From: Dickeya lacustris
GTDB taxonomy: Bacteria > Pseudomonadota > Gammaproteobacteria > Enterobacterales > Enterobacteriaceae
Reading direction: 5' to 3'
DNA: 64,000 nucleotides
NCBI RefSeq assembly: GCF_029635795.1
Contig: NZ_CP114280.1
Coordinates: 806,001-870,000, forward strand
Numbering within the stretch: position 1 is the stretch's first letter; each line of letters begins with the position of its first letter. Positions 50,585 through 60,208 of this stretch are shown here, piece by piece. The notes beneath the pieces are model-generated. The model was not told the DNA's origin. It ran no database searches and saw only the letters and a program-made list of their open reading frames with translations. A program made the translations under genes and the position numbers.

Positions 50585-51859
50585 TTAGTCCTTCCAGCAG
50601 AGGAGACAATAATGCTTTTTACCCCGACGCAACAGGGTGTAGCGGCCAAACAAGCGGTCGGTCGCCGTGAAGGTATACTCTGGGTCAGCTTGCTTCTCGC
50701 CATTGATGGTAATGGCGTTAGAGGCGATGGTTTTACGCGCCTGCCCACGAGACGGCTGTAATTCGGCATCGACCAGCGCTTGCTGCAAATCCGCACCGCC
50801 AGCCAGCTCGACCATAGGAATGCCATCCTGCGCTAGCTGGGCGAAGTCAGCCTCTGTCAAATCGCCCAGATTGCCGTTGAACAGGCTCTGAGTAATACGG
50901 CGAGCCGCCGACAGCCCCTCTTCGCCATGAACCAGACGGGTCACTTCCTCTGCCAACACATATTGTGCTCGCGGTGCCACGCCACTGTTTTTGTCTTCCT
51001 CTTCCAGTGCGTTAATGGCCTCAATCTCCATGAAAGTAAAGAATTTCAGGAAACGGTACACGTCTGCATCAGCGGTGTTGATCCAAAACTGATAGAACTT
51101 GTACGGGCTGGTCTTTTTCGGATCTAACCAGATTGCGCCACTTTCGGTTTTACCAAACTTCGTGCCATCGGACTTGGTGATAAGCGGCACAGTCAGGCCA
51201 AAAACCTGCTTCTGATGCAGACGGCGGGTTAAATCAATACCCGAGGTGATGTTGCCCCACTGATCTGAGCCACCGATTTGCAGCTCAACGTTATGTAGCC
51301 CGTTTAGCGAAGCAAAATCATACCCTTGCAATAAGTTGTAGGAAAACTCGGTGAATGAAATCCCGACATCGTCTCGATTCAAACGCTGCTTCACCGCTTC
51401 TTTATTAATCATCTGATTAACGGAGAAGTGCTTACCAATATCACGCAAGAATGTCAGCACATTCATTGAGCCGAACCAGTCATAGTTATTGGCCGCGATC
51501 GCACTGTTATCACCGCAATCAAAAGCCAAAAACGGCGCAACCTGGCGACGGATTTTCTCCACCCACTCCTGTACCGTATCTTCAGTATTGAGTTTACGCT
51601 CGGCGGCTTTGAAACTCGGATCGCCGATAAGCCCAGTAGCGCCTCCCACCAAAGCGACAGGTTTATGACCAGCCATCTGAAAGCGTTTCAGGCACAGCAG
51701 CGGCACCAGATGTCCCAAATGCAAGCTATCAGCGGTCGGATCAAAACCGCAATACAGTGCAATCGGCCCCTGCGCCAGTCGCTCTGCTAACGCGGCTTCA
51801 TCCGTTACCTGGGCCACCAGACCCCGCTCTTGCAATTGTTGAATCAGATTGCTTGCCAT
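50585..51859 (-). CDS. tyrS: tyrosyl-tRNA synthetase
   Basis: Class I aminoacyl-tRNA synthetase charging tRNA-Tyr. 424 residues, as in E. coli. HIGH-type motif HLGH at 47-50, KMSKS-type motif KFGKT near 233, [11 protein letters not shown] near 195-205 and a C-terminal S4-like domain ([20 protein letters not shown]). ATG 51859 follows GGAG with six bases of spacing; the frame opens four codons earlier. Confidence 0.98.
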   Translation of the reverse strand: MASNLIQQLQERGLVAQVTDEAALAERLAQGPIALYCGFDPTADSLHLGHLVPLLCLKRFQMAGHKPVALVGGATGLIGDPSFKAAERKLNTEDTVQEWVEKIRRQVAPFLAFDCGDNSAIAANNYDWFGSMNVLTFLRDIGKHFSVNQMINKEAVKQRLNRDDVGISFTEFSYNLLQGYDFASLNGLHNVELQIGGSDQWGNITSGIDLTRRLHQKQVFGLTVPLITKSDGTKFGKTESGAIWLDPKKTSPYKFYQFWINTADADVYRFLKFFTFMEIEAINALEEEDKNSGVAPRAQYVLAEEVTRLVHGEEGLSAARRITQSLFNGNLGDLTEADFAQLAQDGIPMVELAGGADLQQALVDAELQPSRGQARKTIASNAITINGEKQADPEYTFTATDRLFGRYTLLRRGKKHYCLLCWKD

Positions 51860-52009
51860 CAAAATCTCCATCTATAAACGACTGCACCTTTGCCGGTACA
51901 CGGTTTTTCGCCCTGTTGGCGAAAGAAAAATTCAGGGTGACATAGAATAAAGCGCAGCCCACGCGAGTGCCAGCGCTTCACGTAACAAAATTCGCGTGAA
52001 TTCGCGTAA

Positions 52010-52723
52010 TTACGGTGCCAGGCGGTCAACTGACCAGCCCTCTCCCTCACGCTGGTACAGAAAGCGATCGTGCAACCGATGTTCGCCGCCCTGCCAAAAC
52101 TCGATAGAATCGATAACAACACGGAACCCACCCCAAAAGCTGGGCAGAGGAATGTCCCCTTGCTGAAATTTCTGCTTCATTTCAAAAAACTTACTCTCCA
52201 GCAAATTACGTGCAGAAATGCGGCTGGATTGTTTTGATACCCAGGCACCAATTTGGCTATCGCGCGGTCGGCTATGGAAATATCTCATCACCTCAAGCAT
52301 TGGCAGCTTTTCCGCACGCCCCAGCACAATGACCTGACGCTCCAGCATATGCCAAGGGAATAAGAGGCTAATTCGTGAGTTAGCCGCCAGTTGCTGTGCC
52401 TTGCGGCTACCTAAATTGGTGTAAAACACCATGCCTTTTTCATCATAGTGTTTTAGCAACACGATACGTTGATAAGGCTGCCCTTGTTCATCAACCGTTG
52501 CGACACACATCGCCGTAGGATCGGCCAATTGCGCTTCACAGGCTTGCTTCAACCAGCGCTCGAATAAATCAAGCGGGTTCGCGCTAAGATCGTGACGCCG
52601 CAACCCACCACGGGTGTATTCGCGCCGTAAATCGGCAATATCAACACTCGCCGCCTGCTGAGGAGACAGCGCGACCTTATTGCGTGACTCTGAGTGATGC
52701 ACATCATCGTGTTCTGTGGTCAT
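52010..52723 (-). CDS. pdxH: pyridoxine/pyridoxamine 5'-phosphate oxidase
   Basis: FMN enzyme that oxidises PNP or PMP to PLP. 237 residues, about 19 longer than E. coli PdxH because of a polar N-terminal extension before [18 protein letters not shown]- and PLP-binding segments: [19 protein letters not shown] near 82-100, [14 protein letters not shown], and the C-terminal [19 protein letters not shown] lies just before ATG 52723. First gene of the vitamin B6/tyrS group. Confidence 0.95.
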   Translation of the reverse strand: MTTEHDDVHHSESRNKVALSPQQAASVDIADLRREYTRGGLRRHDLSANPLDLFERWLKQACEAQLADPTAMCVATVDEQGQPYQRIVLLKHYDEKGMVFYTNLGSRKAQQLAANSRISLLFPWHMLERQVIVLGRAEKLPMLEVMRYFHSRPRDSQIGAWVSKQSSRISARNLLESKFFEMKQKFQQGDIPLPSFWGGFRVVIDSIEFWQGGEHRLHDRFLYQREGEGWSVDRLAP

Positions 52724-52799
52724 GAGATCCTGCCGTTACCAAGCCAGAAAAATAACAAAAAGTCATTCTGCGCCCGTGACGCCAAAATCTCAACGGCAC

Positions 52800-53120
52800 C
52801 TAGCGCAACACACAGTCATTGACAATAACGCGGTCATCCCGCATTACCCATGCCTGCCGGCCTTGATACCAAAAGGTGTATTTCCCATCGCTATACCGAT
52901 GACCGGCTGCCGACGCAACCGGGTGGAGAGTCAGCCGTTCGCCATCGAACAGGAAGGAGGCCGTTTCACCTTTACCGTCCACACGCATATCATCCACATG
53001 CAGGCTGACCGTTAATGGCATCGTGCCACATTGATAATGCAAGGTTTTCAATTCGCTGGAGGGCACTAAACGGGCACAGCCACTTAACATAACGACGGCG
53101 GCAATAACTAGCGGTTTCAT
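52800..53120 (-). CDS. mliC: membrane-bound lysozyme inhibitor MliC
   Basis: 106-residue lipoprotein that inhibits C-type lysozyme. Signal peptide with lipobox LSGC (Cys at 15). MliC domain: LHYQCGTMPLTVSL ... FDGERLTLHPVASAAGHRYSDGKYTFWYQGRQAWV, with two Cys that could pair (QCG and NDC). Neighbours anmK and pdxH as in E. coli. Confidence 0.92.
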   Translation of the reverse strand: MKPLVIAAVVMLSGCARLVPSSELKTLHYQCGTMPLTVSLHVDDMRVDGKGETASFLFDGERLTLHPVASAAGHRYSDGKYTFWYQGRQAWVMRDDRVIVNDCVLR

Positions 53121-53241
53121 GACATGTTCTCCTGTTATTCATGCCAATCCGGCACACCGTGCCGGAAACATGCGATAACGAAGCAGTCTATCAACCTGTG
53201 CAAAGGCTACCTGTCAGTTAAATCTGATTACGGACGGCTGC

Positions 53242-54360
53242 TTATCCGCCACTGTTGATTACCGGATAAATCGCGCCAAGTATCGTTTCACTTCGAGCCC
53301 CAGTGACCGAAGGCAGGTTCCCCGGCAACCCCGAAAGCGTGCGAAACGCCAGCCAGGCAAAGGCCAGCGCCTCCATATCATCGCCACGAATCCCGAAATT
53401 ATCGGTCGTACTGACCTCAATACCCGGCAGACGTGCAGAAAGCTGGCTCATCAATAACGGATTTCGTGCCCCGCCGCCGCACACCAGCACACGCTCACAT
53501 CCACCGGTAAGCAGCACTTGCCCGGCAATACTCTCGGCCGTTAATGCGACCAGCGTTGCCTGTACATCCTGTGGCGGTAACGTTGGAAAACGCGCTAACT
53601 GCCGCTCAAGCCAAGCCAGATTAAAGTGTTCTCGACCGGTACTCTTCGGCGCGGGCAAAGCAAAGTAAGGATCGGACAACAGTTGACTGAGCAGAGAAGG
53701 ATTAACCTGCCCACTCATGGCAAAGGCAGCATCTTTATCATAAGGCAGCCCACAGTTTCGCCATATCCAGGCATCAAGCAGCATATTGCCAGGGCCGGTG
53801 TCATAACCTTTCACGGCTCGCCCCGGCGCCAATACTGAAATATTGGCGATACCGCCAATGTTAAGTACGATGCGGCGCTCAACCGGATGTTGCAACAAAG
53901 CATGATGAAAGACCGGCACCAGCGGCGCCCCTTGGCCGCCTAGCGCCATATCGCGTCGCCGAAAATCCGCCACCGTGGTAATCCCGGTCATGGCGGCAAT
54001 ACGGTTCGCATCACCGATTTGCAATGTGCACGGCGCCGCTCCTTGCGGTTCATGCCAGACGGTTTGGCCATGGCAACCAATGGCCGTGATGTCACTGGCG
54101 CGTAACCCAGTCTGATGCAATAACGCCTGTACCGCCTCGGCAAACAACATCCCCAGGCGTGTATCCAACTGCCCCAGCGCAGAAAGCGTGACGGCCTGGC
54201 CTTGATTCATCGCCAAAATAGCGTGACGCAATTCCGGGGTAATCGGATGACAGTAGCTGGCCTGTTGGGCAACAGTAGAGTCATCGATAGCAGCCAGTAC
54301 CACATCAACGCCATCCAGACTGGTTCCAGACATCACACCAATATATCTTCCCGACCTCAT
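53242..54360 (-). CDS. anmK: anhydro-N-acetylmuramic acid kinase
   Basis: Cytoplasmic kinase that converts anhydroMurNAc to MurNAc-6-phosphate in cell-wall recycling. 372 residues (369 in E. coli). N-terminal [25 protein letters not shown]/sugar site segments [11 protein letters not shown] and [15 protein letters not shown], and [15 protein letters not shown] near 290. With mppA and mpaA in this window it covers three steps of murein recycling. Confidence 0.96.
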   Translation of the reverse strand: MRSGRYIGVMSGTSLDGVDVVLAAIDDSTVAQQASYCHPITPELRHAILAMNQGQAVTLSALGQLDTRLGMLFAEAVQALLHQTGLRASDITAIGCHGQTVWHEPQGAAPCTLQIGDANRIAAMTGITTVADFRRRDMALGGQGAPLVPVFHHALLQHPVERRIVLNIGGIANISVLAPGRAVKGYDTGPGNMLLDAWIWRNCGLPYDKDAAFAMSGQVNPSLLSQLLSDPYFALPAPKSTGREHFNLAWLERQLARFPTLPPQDVQATLVALTAESIAGQVLLTGGCERVLVCGGGARNPLLMSQLSARLPGIEVSTTDNFGIRGDDMEALAFAWLAFRTLSGLPGNLPSVTGARSETILGAIYPVINSGG

Positions 54361-54709
54361 TGGATTACCCTTTAAATTAGGAAAATAACGTTACGGCTAT
54401 CTTTACATTTGCGCGACAGACTAGCACACGGGTAGTATATTACGGCTAGATTTTGTCTTTTTTGTCAGGCGGATGCCAGCTCTGGTAAAAAATAACCGTT
54501 TGATACGTTTTTTAAGAAAAAAGAGGCTTCCCAAGGAACCTTATTGCGCGTTTATTATCAATATTGACGGGCATATTTTTATATCTTAAACAACATGTAA
54601 ACCGGTGGCATGGTACTTTCACCTACCCTAGTGAAGCAGTAGATAATTCGTCGGCTCAGGCTGCACGCCCCGACGCAGCAATAACAGCAAAATTAAAAGG
54701 AGCTTTTTT
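54361..54709. other. intergenic region, divergent anmK/slyB
   Basis: About 350 bases. It contains a PhoP-type box at 54587-54603 (listed separately) and an AAAAGGAG ribosome site before slyB. Nothing else is supportable. Confidence 0.5.
54587..54603 (-). promoter_or_regulatory. PhoP box upstream of slyB
   Basis: On the reverse strand it reads GGTTTA-CATGT-TGTTTA, an exact match to the PhoP consensus (G/T)GTTTA-N5-(G/T)GTTTA. On the forward strand it ends ten bases before TACTTT (54614-54619), a possible slyB -10. slyB is a known PhoP target in E. coli and Salmonella. Confidence 0.8.
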
Positions 54710-55177
54710 ATGATGAAACGTTTTCTCGTGATCACTCTGACGAGTATCACTCTGGCCGGTTGCGCCAATACCAGCACCCTGTCAGGAGACGTTTACAGTG
54801 CATCTGATGCCAAACAAGTGCAGACTGTCACCTACGGCACCGTTGTTTCTACTCGTCCGGTACAGATTCAGGCTGGCGACAAAGATAATGGCGTGGCTAC
54901 CGTTGGCGGGGCCATTCTGGGTGGTGTGCTGGGCCACACGCTCGGCGGCGGCACGGGTAAAACAGTCGCCACCGCTGTCGGCGCTGGTGCTGGTGCGATT
55001 GCAGGTAATGCAATCGGCGGTGCAGCAAACCGCGTTCAGGGCGTTGAGCTGGAAATTCGTAAAGATGATGGCACCACCATCGTAGTGGTACAAAAACAGG
55101 GCGACACCAAATTCCATGCAGGCCAGCGCGTCGCTATGGCCAGCAACGGCAGTGCTGTCACCGTTTCTGCTCGTTAA
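54710..55177 (+). CDS. slyB: outer-membrane lipoprotein SlyB
   Basis: 155-residue lipoprotein, the E. coli length, that stabilises the outer membrane and forms nanodomains around outer-membrane proteins under stress. Lipobox LAGC with Cys at 18. A glycine-zipper stretch (VGGAILGGVLGHTLGGGTGKTV) spans about 64-85, and the conserved C-terminal GVELEIRKDDGTTIVVVQKQGDTKF follows. AAAAGGAG lies seven bases upstream of ATG 54710. Followed by a hairpin. Confidence 0.95.
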   Translation: MMKRFLVITLTSITLAGCANTSTLSGDVYSASDAKQVQTVTYGTVVSTRPVQIQAGDKDNGVATVGGAILGGVLGHTLGGGTGKTVATAVGAGAGAIAGNAIGGAANRVQGVELEIRKDDGTTIVVVQKQGDTKFHAGQRVAMASNGSAVTVSAR

Positions 55178-55189
55178 TTATTGTTGAAA

Positions 55190-55220
55190 AACAATCACCA
55201 CCGACCGGTGGTGATTGTTT
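55190..55220 (+). terminator. slyB terminator
   Basis: Perfect 13-bp stem AACAATCACCACC / GGTGGTGATTGTT with a four-base loop, 13 bases after the slyB stop; T-rich end. Confidence 0.8.
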
Positions 55221-55431
55221 ATCCTTGTGTCATTCTGATTGCGTGTCTTTTACTCATCAACCATCACCCGAATGCCCGTAAATACAGCGGCAAAGACGTG
55301 TGACGCTCCCGATAATTATTCAGAAACGAGAGTCAATGACATCGTTCTGACATATTTTTACAACGAAAATTCACATCGCTGTTACTAAAAATCAAATACT
55401 GTCTTGCCAAGACATGGATTTATTCTATTAA

Positions 55432-55869
55432 TCAGGACTGACTCTCATGTAACGCTAAAATATTCTTCTCCAGCCGCGAGATAATTGTTGCCAGCTCATC
55501 TACCTCTTGTGGCGTAATACCATCTAATATTTCACTACGCGTTTGATCAATTACGTCATTGACTGCCTGAATGATAGGGTCGGCCATATCAGTTAACAAT
55601 ATACGCTTGGCACGACGATCGTGGGTACATATATGTCGGGTGATTAGACCTTTATCTTCAAGCTGATCCAGTGTCCTTACCAAAGAAGGCTGTTCGATTC
55701 CTATTGCTTTCGCAAGTTGAATCTGAGACTGTCCAGGCGGCAACTGGTGGATATTATGTAGCGTCACCCAGTGTGTTTGCGTCAACTCAAGCGGCTTTAA
55801 TCGATGATCAATCAACGCTCGCCATACACGAACCAACCGGGCTAAATCAGAACCTAACGGCAATTCCAT
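55432..55869 (-). CDS. slyA: MarR-family regulator SlyA
   Basis: Winged-helix regulator that counters H-NS silencing and controls virulence genes; orthologues Rap and Hor act in Serratia and Pectobacterium. 145 residues (144 in E. coli). The core [33 protein letters not shown] is almost the same as in E. coli; the wing is [22 protein letters not shown] 55869 has AAGGAG five bases upstream; the GTG one codon earlier is less likely. A SlyA-type palindrome lies just upstream. Confidence 0.96.
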   Translation of the reverse strand: MELPLGSDLARLVRVWRALIDHRLKPLELTQTHWVTLHNIHQLPPGQSQIQLAKAIGIEQPSLVRTLDQLEDKGLITRHICTHDRRAKRILLTDMADPIIQAVNDVIDQTRSEILDGITPQEVDELATIISRLEKNILALHESQS

Positions 55870-55884
55870 CACTTCTCCTTATAG

Positions 55885-55896
55885 TTAGCGTACTAA
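55885..55896. promoter_or_regulatory. candidate SlyA operator upstream of slyA
   Basis: TTAGCGTACTAA agrees with the reported SlyA consensus TTAGCAAGCTAA at ten of twelve positions and is 15 bases before the slyA start. Autorepression is known in Salmonella; here it is inferred. Confidence 0.6.
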
Positions 55897-56045
55897 GATA
55901 CATCCCTGGATTGCAATCAACTCTGATTTAAAACGAACATTAATAGATAGAAGGTGTTTTATTGTTGTGGCGCTATTCTAGCAAATAATAATTAATTAAA
56001 AATGATTCTGAACTTAATTTATATCATTAAATATCACTGAGGCAT

Positions 56046-56285
56046 TTAAAACAAGGTGGGTTGATCGGCCTGTGGCGTTGTTGAATTTTTTTCATTGCGT
56101 TGGGCACGACGCTTACGCTGCCGACACAATCGCAACACATCCTGTTTTTGCGCATCACTCATTGTCTGCCAACTAAAACGCTCATTACGGCTACGCATAC
56201 AACCGCGACAAAAACCTCGTTCATCGGCCTGACAAATCCCTCGACAGGGATTGGGTACGGGAAAAAGCTCAAGCTGTTCAGCCAC
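56046..56285 (-). CDS. ydhL: DUF1289-family protein YdhL
   Basis: 79 residues with the DUF1289 Cys pattern NPCRGICQADERGFCRGCMRS near 12-32, four cysteines likely to bind a metal. The C-terminal part is Arg/Lys-rich. GTG start 56285, with GGAGG four to five bases upstream. Function unknown. In E. coli it is also close to slyA and gloA. Confidence 0.88.
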   Translation of the reverse strand: MAEQLELFPVPNPCRGICQADERGFCRGCMRSRNERFSWQTMSDAQKQDVLRLCRQRKRRAQRNEKNSTTPQADQPTLF

Positions 56286-56530
56286 AACACCTCCTCATCA
56301 GACGCCTTTATTGAAGCGATGATCGTCGTCACTGGCAAGCGATGTCGTATGCTTATGAGCGGGTCATCGCTATTTTACTGCATCAATCCCTTTTTTCCAG
56401 TGCATCCCCTGCGCCCGAGATTTGTGCTTCGCAGGTTAACAACGCTATACTCGGCCTCTGCTATTTCAGGCCAAACATCCGCCTGAGCTATCTATGACAG
56501 TTAACCCACCGTTTTTTATTAGGGGTCATT

Positions 56531-56938
56531 ATGCGTTTACTTCACACCATGCTGCGCGTTGGCGACCTGCAACGTGCCATCGATTTTTATACCAAGATTC
56601 TGGGCATGCGTTTGCTGCGTACCAGCGAAAACCCAGAATATAAATACTCGTTGGCCTTTGTCGGCTATACCGAAGAGAGCGAAGGCGCAGTCATCGAGCT
56701 GACCTATAACTGGGGCGTAGACAGCTACGAGATGGGCTCGGCATTTGGTCATATCGCGCTGGGAGTCGATGATGTCGCAGGCGCTTGCGAGCGTATCCGG
56801 CAGGCTGGCGGTAAAGTAACGCGTGAAGCGGGCCCGGTCAAAGGCGGTACGACTATCATCGCCTTTGTTGAAGATCCTGATGGCTACAAAATCGAGCTGA
56901 TTGAGCGCGCTCAGGCAGGCCAGGGATTGGGTAACTAA
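56531..56938 (+). CDS. gloA: glyoxalase I (lactoylglutathione lyase)
   Basis: Converts the methylglyoxal-glutathione hemithioacetal to S-lactoylglutathione. 135 residues, as in E. coli. Metal ligands: His5 (MRLLHTML), Glu56 (AVIELTYNW), His74 (FGHIALG) and Glu122 (YKIELIE). Nickel-type glyoxalases are usual in enterobacteria. AGGGGTC precedes ATG 56531. Followed by a hairpin terminator and rnt. Confidence 0.97.
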   Translation: MRLLHTMLRVGDLQRAIDFYTKILGMRLLRTSENPEYKYSLAFVGYTEESEGAVIELTYNWGVDSYEMGSAFGHIALGVDDVAGACERIRQAGGKVTREAGPVKGGTTIIAFVEDPDGYKIELIERAQAGQGLGN

Positions 56939-56967
56939 CGTTTGCTCACCGGCTGATATTTCTGTTT

Positions 56968-56992
56968 CAGGTGCCGTAAGGCACCTGCTTTT
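56968..56992 (+). terminator. gloA terminator
   Basis: CAGGTGCC / GGCACCTG with loop GTAA followed by CTTTTC, 30 bases after the gloA stop. Confidence 0.75.
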
Positions 56993-57087
56993 CGCTCTCA
57001 AAGCGACTTTACCCGCTCTGCTGCTGCATCTCATGCCGAAATTTGCCATAATGCGCATTGTATGTTGCTGAAGAAATTAAAAAACGA

Positions 57088-57780
57088 ATGGCCGAAAAAC
57101 ATAATCTGAACGCCCTCAATGCACGTTTTCGCGGTTTTTATCCCGTAGTCATTGATGTGGAAACAGCAGGATTCAACGCGAAAACCGATGCATTATTGGA
57201 AATCGCGGCAATTACGCTGAAAATGGATGAAAACGGTTGGTTACAACCCGATGAAACCCTGCACTTCCACGTTGAGCCTTTCGAAGGCGCGATTTTGCGT
57301 CCTGAAGCCTTGGCATTTAATGGCATTGACCCGGAAAACCCGTTACGGGGTGCCGTCAGTGAATACGACGCATTGCATGAGATCTTCAAGCAGGTGCGAA
57401 AAGGCATTAAAGATCAAGACTGCAATCGGGGGATCATCGTTGCGCATAACGCCACTTTCGATCACAGCTTTCTGATGGCGGCCGCCGAACGCTGCGGCCT
57501 TAAGCGTAACCCTTTCCACCCGTTCGCCACCTTCGATACCGCCGCGCTCAGTGGTTTGGTGCTCGGTCAGACGGTTTTGGCAAAAGCCTGTATCGCGGCA
57601 GACATCGCGTTTGATGCAAGTCAGGCGCACTCTGCGCTGTATGATACACAGCGCACCGCAGAGTTATTTTGCGAATTGGTCAACCGCTGGAAACGCTTAG
57701 GTGGGTGGCCACTGGTGATGGGCGATGAGTCTGAAGGGCAATCTGTTACCAAAGAATCTGTTACCAAAACAGCCGAGTGA
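57088..57780 (+). CDS. rnt: ribonuclease T
   Basis: DEDD-family exoribonuclease that trims tRNA 3' ends and 23S rRNA. 230 residues against 215 in E. coli. First acidic pair in [23 protein letters not shown] in the middle and the C-terminal His and Asp in [15 protein letters not shown]. The best start is ATG 57088, though it has a weak ribosome site; a TTG at 57058 opens the frame earlier. A C-terminal tail not in E. coli holds a 12-base tandem duplication (SVTKESVTK). Confidence 0.95.
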   Translation: MAEKHNLNALNARFRGFYPVVIDVETAGFNAKTDALLEIAAITLKMDENGWLQPDETLHFHVEPFEGAILRPEALAFNGIDPENPLRGAVSEYDALHEIFKQVRKGIKDQDCNRGIIVAHNATFDHSFLMAAAERCGLKRNPFHPFATFDTAALSGLVLGQTVLAKACIAADIAFDASQAHSALYDTQRTAELFCELVNRWKRLGGWPLVMGDESEGQSVTKESVTKTAE

Positions 57781-57788
57781 TAGCTGCC

Positions 57789-57818
57789 ACATCAGGCAAC
57801 GCATGCGTTGCCTGATGT
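57789..57818. repeat. 30-bp perfect palindrome between rnt and grxD
   Basis: Both strands read the same through 30 bases around the centre GCATGC, with flanks ACATCAGGCAAC / GTTGCCTGATGT and no loop. It lies between two convergent genes, eight bases after the rnt stop. It can act as a shared terminator or as a protein-binding dyad. Confidence 0.85.
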
Positions 57819-57833
57819 CACCGCAAACGCAGA

Positions 57834-58187
57834 TTAAGCCTGAGGCTCGTCTGCCTGCTGGGATCTGTATTTATCGGCAGTCTCTTTAATCAGGCTCTGC
57901 AACTCCCCACGCTGATACATTTCAATCAGAATGTCGCAACCGCCGACCAACTCGCCATCAACCCACAACTGCGGGAAGGTCGGCCAATTGGCGTACTTAG
58001 GCAATTCGGCACGGATATCTGGGTTTTGCAAAATATCAACATAAGCAAAACGCTCACCACATGCTGACAACGCCTGTACCGCCTGGGCGGAAAAACCACA
58101 GCTCGGCAGTTTTGGCGAGCCTTTCATGTACAGTAGGATCGGGTTTTCAGCGATCTGGCGCTGAATTTTCTCAACAGTGCTAGTCAT
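57834..58187 (-). CDS. grxD: monothiol glutaredoxin GrxD
   Basis: Monothiol glutaredoxin for Fe-S cluster transfer with BolA-type partners. 117 residues (115 in E. coli). The active-site CGFS is in LPSCGFSAQ near 28-36; the glutathione-binding WPTFPQLWVDGELVGGCDI spans 67-85. ATG 58187 follows GGAAGC. Convergent with rnt. Confidence 0.97.
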   Translation of the reverse strand: MTSTVEKIQRQIAENPILLYMKGSPKLPSCGFSAQAVQALSACGERFAYVDILQNPDIRAELPKYANWPTFPQLWVDGELVGGCDILIEMYQRGELQSLIKETADKYRSQQADEPQA

Positions 58188-58523
58188 TCTTTATGCTTCC
58201 TTAAGCGGGTGATGCCGGTATCAAGTCAGACTCGACATAGGATTACGGCCAGGAGCGCTAGCCGCTTTTCGTGCTATAGCCGGGTATTCTACCGATAGCG
58301 GCAACCACAAAAAAACGCTATCTTTTGTAGGGTTTTACGATTTTATCATCGCCGCGTGTCTGCCGCCGCCGCATTGATGGATAATTAAGCAAAAAACAAC
58401 TGCTGTTAACGTTTTCTCACTATTTTGTAGTAACAAAAGCCCTATCCCCACTTTTTTATCAGGTCATTTTGGGGAATACTGTAAAGATTGAACGATTGAG
58501 GACACCATTCGGTCAGCATCATT
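58188..58523. other. intergenic region, divergent grxD/mepH
   Basis: About 335 bases with a long AT-rich stretch from 58290 to 58500 and both promoters presumably within it. No operator recognised. Confidence 0.4.
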
Positions 58524-59561
58524 ATGCGTTTATTTATTACGCTTTTTTTATTATTTTTCAGTAATCTGTTTTTTAGTCTGGCACAAGCTGCGCCTCACAA
58601 TAACGCTGTATTACCACGCAAAAGCGGCGTGGCTACGGCGAGTAAGGCTGTGGATGATCCGAAAAAAAGCAAGACTGCAAAGAGTGCTAAAAAAAGCGCC
58701 AGTGCGCCGTCTACTCCCCCTGCGTCATCGCGTAAAGCCGCTGTATCGGATAAGCACCCTGTACCTAAAAACACGGCAACCAGCCACTCCGGTGCACCTG
58801 CACACAGCAAAACTGCCGCAGCTAAAGGGAATGCCCCGGCTAACACGGCACACAATGCCGCTAAAACCGGCAAAAATGATAAAAAACCAGAGAAAACCCC
58901 CTTAGCCAAAGCGCCCCTGCCCACAGCTAAAAATGCCAAGAAAGGGCATGTGCCCGAACAGCCAGCAACGGTAGCGAAAGCGGCACATACCAAAAGCACA
59001 AAACCAGGCACAGGGCAGCCAGCAGCAAAAAATCACAAAGGTAAATCCAGCACTCATAGCGAAGAGTTAGCCGCCAGCGCGCATCACGGTAAGAACAAAA
59101 AAGACACACAGAACAAGTCCGTTATTGCCATGAATCCGGCGCATCAAAAGCGTTATCAGCATGCCAAGCAGACAGCGATGAATAAGCTGATGAGTCAGAT
59201 TGGCAAGCCTTATCACTGGGGTGGCTCATCGCCCTATTCTGGTTTTGATTGCAGCGGATTAGTGTATTACGCCTACAAAGATGTGGTGAAAATCCCGATT
59301 CCTCGCACCGCTAACGAGATGTTCCATCTGCGCGATGCCGCCCCTATCAAGAAAAATGAATTGGAGAGCGGGGATCTGGTATTTTTCAGAATTACCAACC
59401 GAGGTGCCGCCGATCACGTCGGCGTTTATCTTGGCAATGGCCGCTTTATTCAGTCGCCCCGCACCGGCTCTGATATAAAAATCAGCAAACTGAGTGAAGA
59501 CTACTGGCAGGATCACTACGTCGGCGCACGCCGCGTGGTGACACCGAAGACAATTCGTTGA
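58524..59561 (+). CDS. mepH: murein DD-endopeptidase MepH
   Basis: Periplasmic NlpC/P60 hydrolase that cuts DD-cross-links during cell-wall growth. 345 residues, longer than the 271 in E. coli because of a Lys/Ala/Pro/Thr-rich linker over residues about 25-205. Signal peptide at 1-22 (ends AQAA). The catalytic domain begins MNKLMSQIGKPYHWGGSSPYSGFDCSGLVYY (Cys near 243) with His in ADHVGVYLGNGRFIQSP. The linker is highly repetitive and unlike a globular domain; it may bind peptidoglycan by charge (inference). Confidence 0.93.
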   Translation: MRLFITLFLLFFSNLFFSLAQAAPHNNAVLPRKSGVATASKAVDDPKKSKTAKSAKKSASAPSTPPASSRKAAVSDKHPVPKNTATSHSGAPAHSKTAAAKGNAPANTAHNAAKTGKNDKKPEKTPLAKAPLPTAKNAKKGHVPEQPATVAKAAHTKSTKPGTGQPAAKNHKGKSSTHSEELAASAHHGKNKKDTQNKSVIAMNPAHQKRYQHAKQTAMNKLMSQIGKPYHWGGSSPYSGFDCSGLVYYAYKDVVKIPIPRTANEMFHLRDAAPIKKNELESGDLVFFRITNRGAADHVGVYLGNGRFIQSPRTGSDIKISKLSEDYWQDHYVGARRVVTPKTIR

Positions 59562-59756
59562 TACAGCGATTAAAAATCACACCTTTAGCGCGGTAATACG
59601 GCTTGATGGCGGGTTACGGTTATGGCCCACGACGCTCGATGACTCTCATTTCATTCGCGCTCCATCCACTCTCGATGCACTTCTGTACAAGCCGTCTGCC
59701 GTTAGCGCACTGAGATTGCCCGGCCAGCAAGAACGCGTCAGCCGGACAATACGGCG

Positions 59757-59846
59757 TTAATTCAATACAGCATTCATGCTGAACACCACAATCACCGCCA
59801 GCGCAACGGCCGTTGTGAATAACGACATCTTCAAATTAGTATCCAT
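59757..59846 (-). CDS. ynhF: small membrane protein YnhF
   Basis: 29 residues, a single hydrophobic helix: MDTNLKMSLFTTAVALAVIVVFSMNAVLN is preceded by AGGAG seven bases before ATG 59846. The pattern of Met-x-Thr-x-Leu-Lys and the place next to purR match E. coli YnhF, a stress-linked small inner-membrane protein. It is shorter than usual annotation cut-offs and easily missed. The frame upstream of the ATG has no similarity. Confidence 0.85.
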   Translation of the reverse strand: MDTNLKMSLFTTAVALAVIVVFSMNAVLN

Positions 59847-60208
59847 AAACATGCTCCTGTATTTGACGAAACGGCGGGTTATCACATCACAATGAATATA
59901 CACCGACGATAAATATAACCAGTTTTTCATTATATGAAACAGCGTTAAAAAAACCGCTTTCCTCATCACAGAGATAACACGAATTATTTCTTCCACTTTT
60001 GATCTAGATCGGCCAGAATTCGCAGTTTACTGTATGCACTGCGTTGGCCGCCTCCCGGCCTCCCCTCCGGCGACACTTCGGCATATCTCCACCTGAAATC
60101 GTGCCTTGCTATCTGGCTGGAGATGAATTCACGCAGGCAAACGATTAACAACATATTTACTGCTGTAACAGATGCGTTGCTGTTACAACTGTTCAGGAGT
60201 CACTTGAG
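59847..60208. other. intergenic region, divergent ynhF/purR
   Basis: About 360 bases with the two divergent promoters. A PUR-box-like site lies at 60135-60150 (listed separately). In the related E. coli region sodB and ydhP precede ynhF; they are not present here. Confidence 0.5.
60135..60150 (+). promoter_or_regulatory. candidate PurR operator of purR
   Basis: AGGCAAACGATTAACA agrees with the PUR box ACGCAAACGTTTTCNT at about ten of sixteen positions, including the central GCAAACG. It is 59 bases before the purR start. Autoregulation of purR is known in E. coli. Confidence 0.55.
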
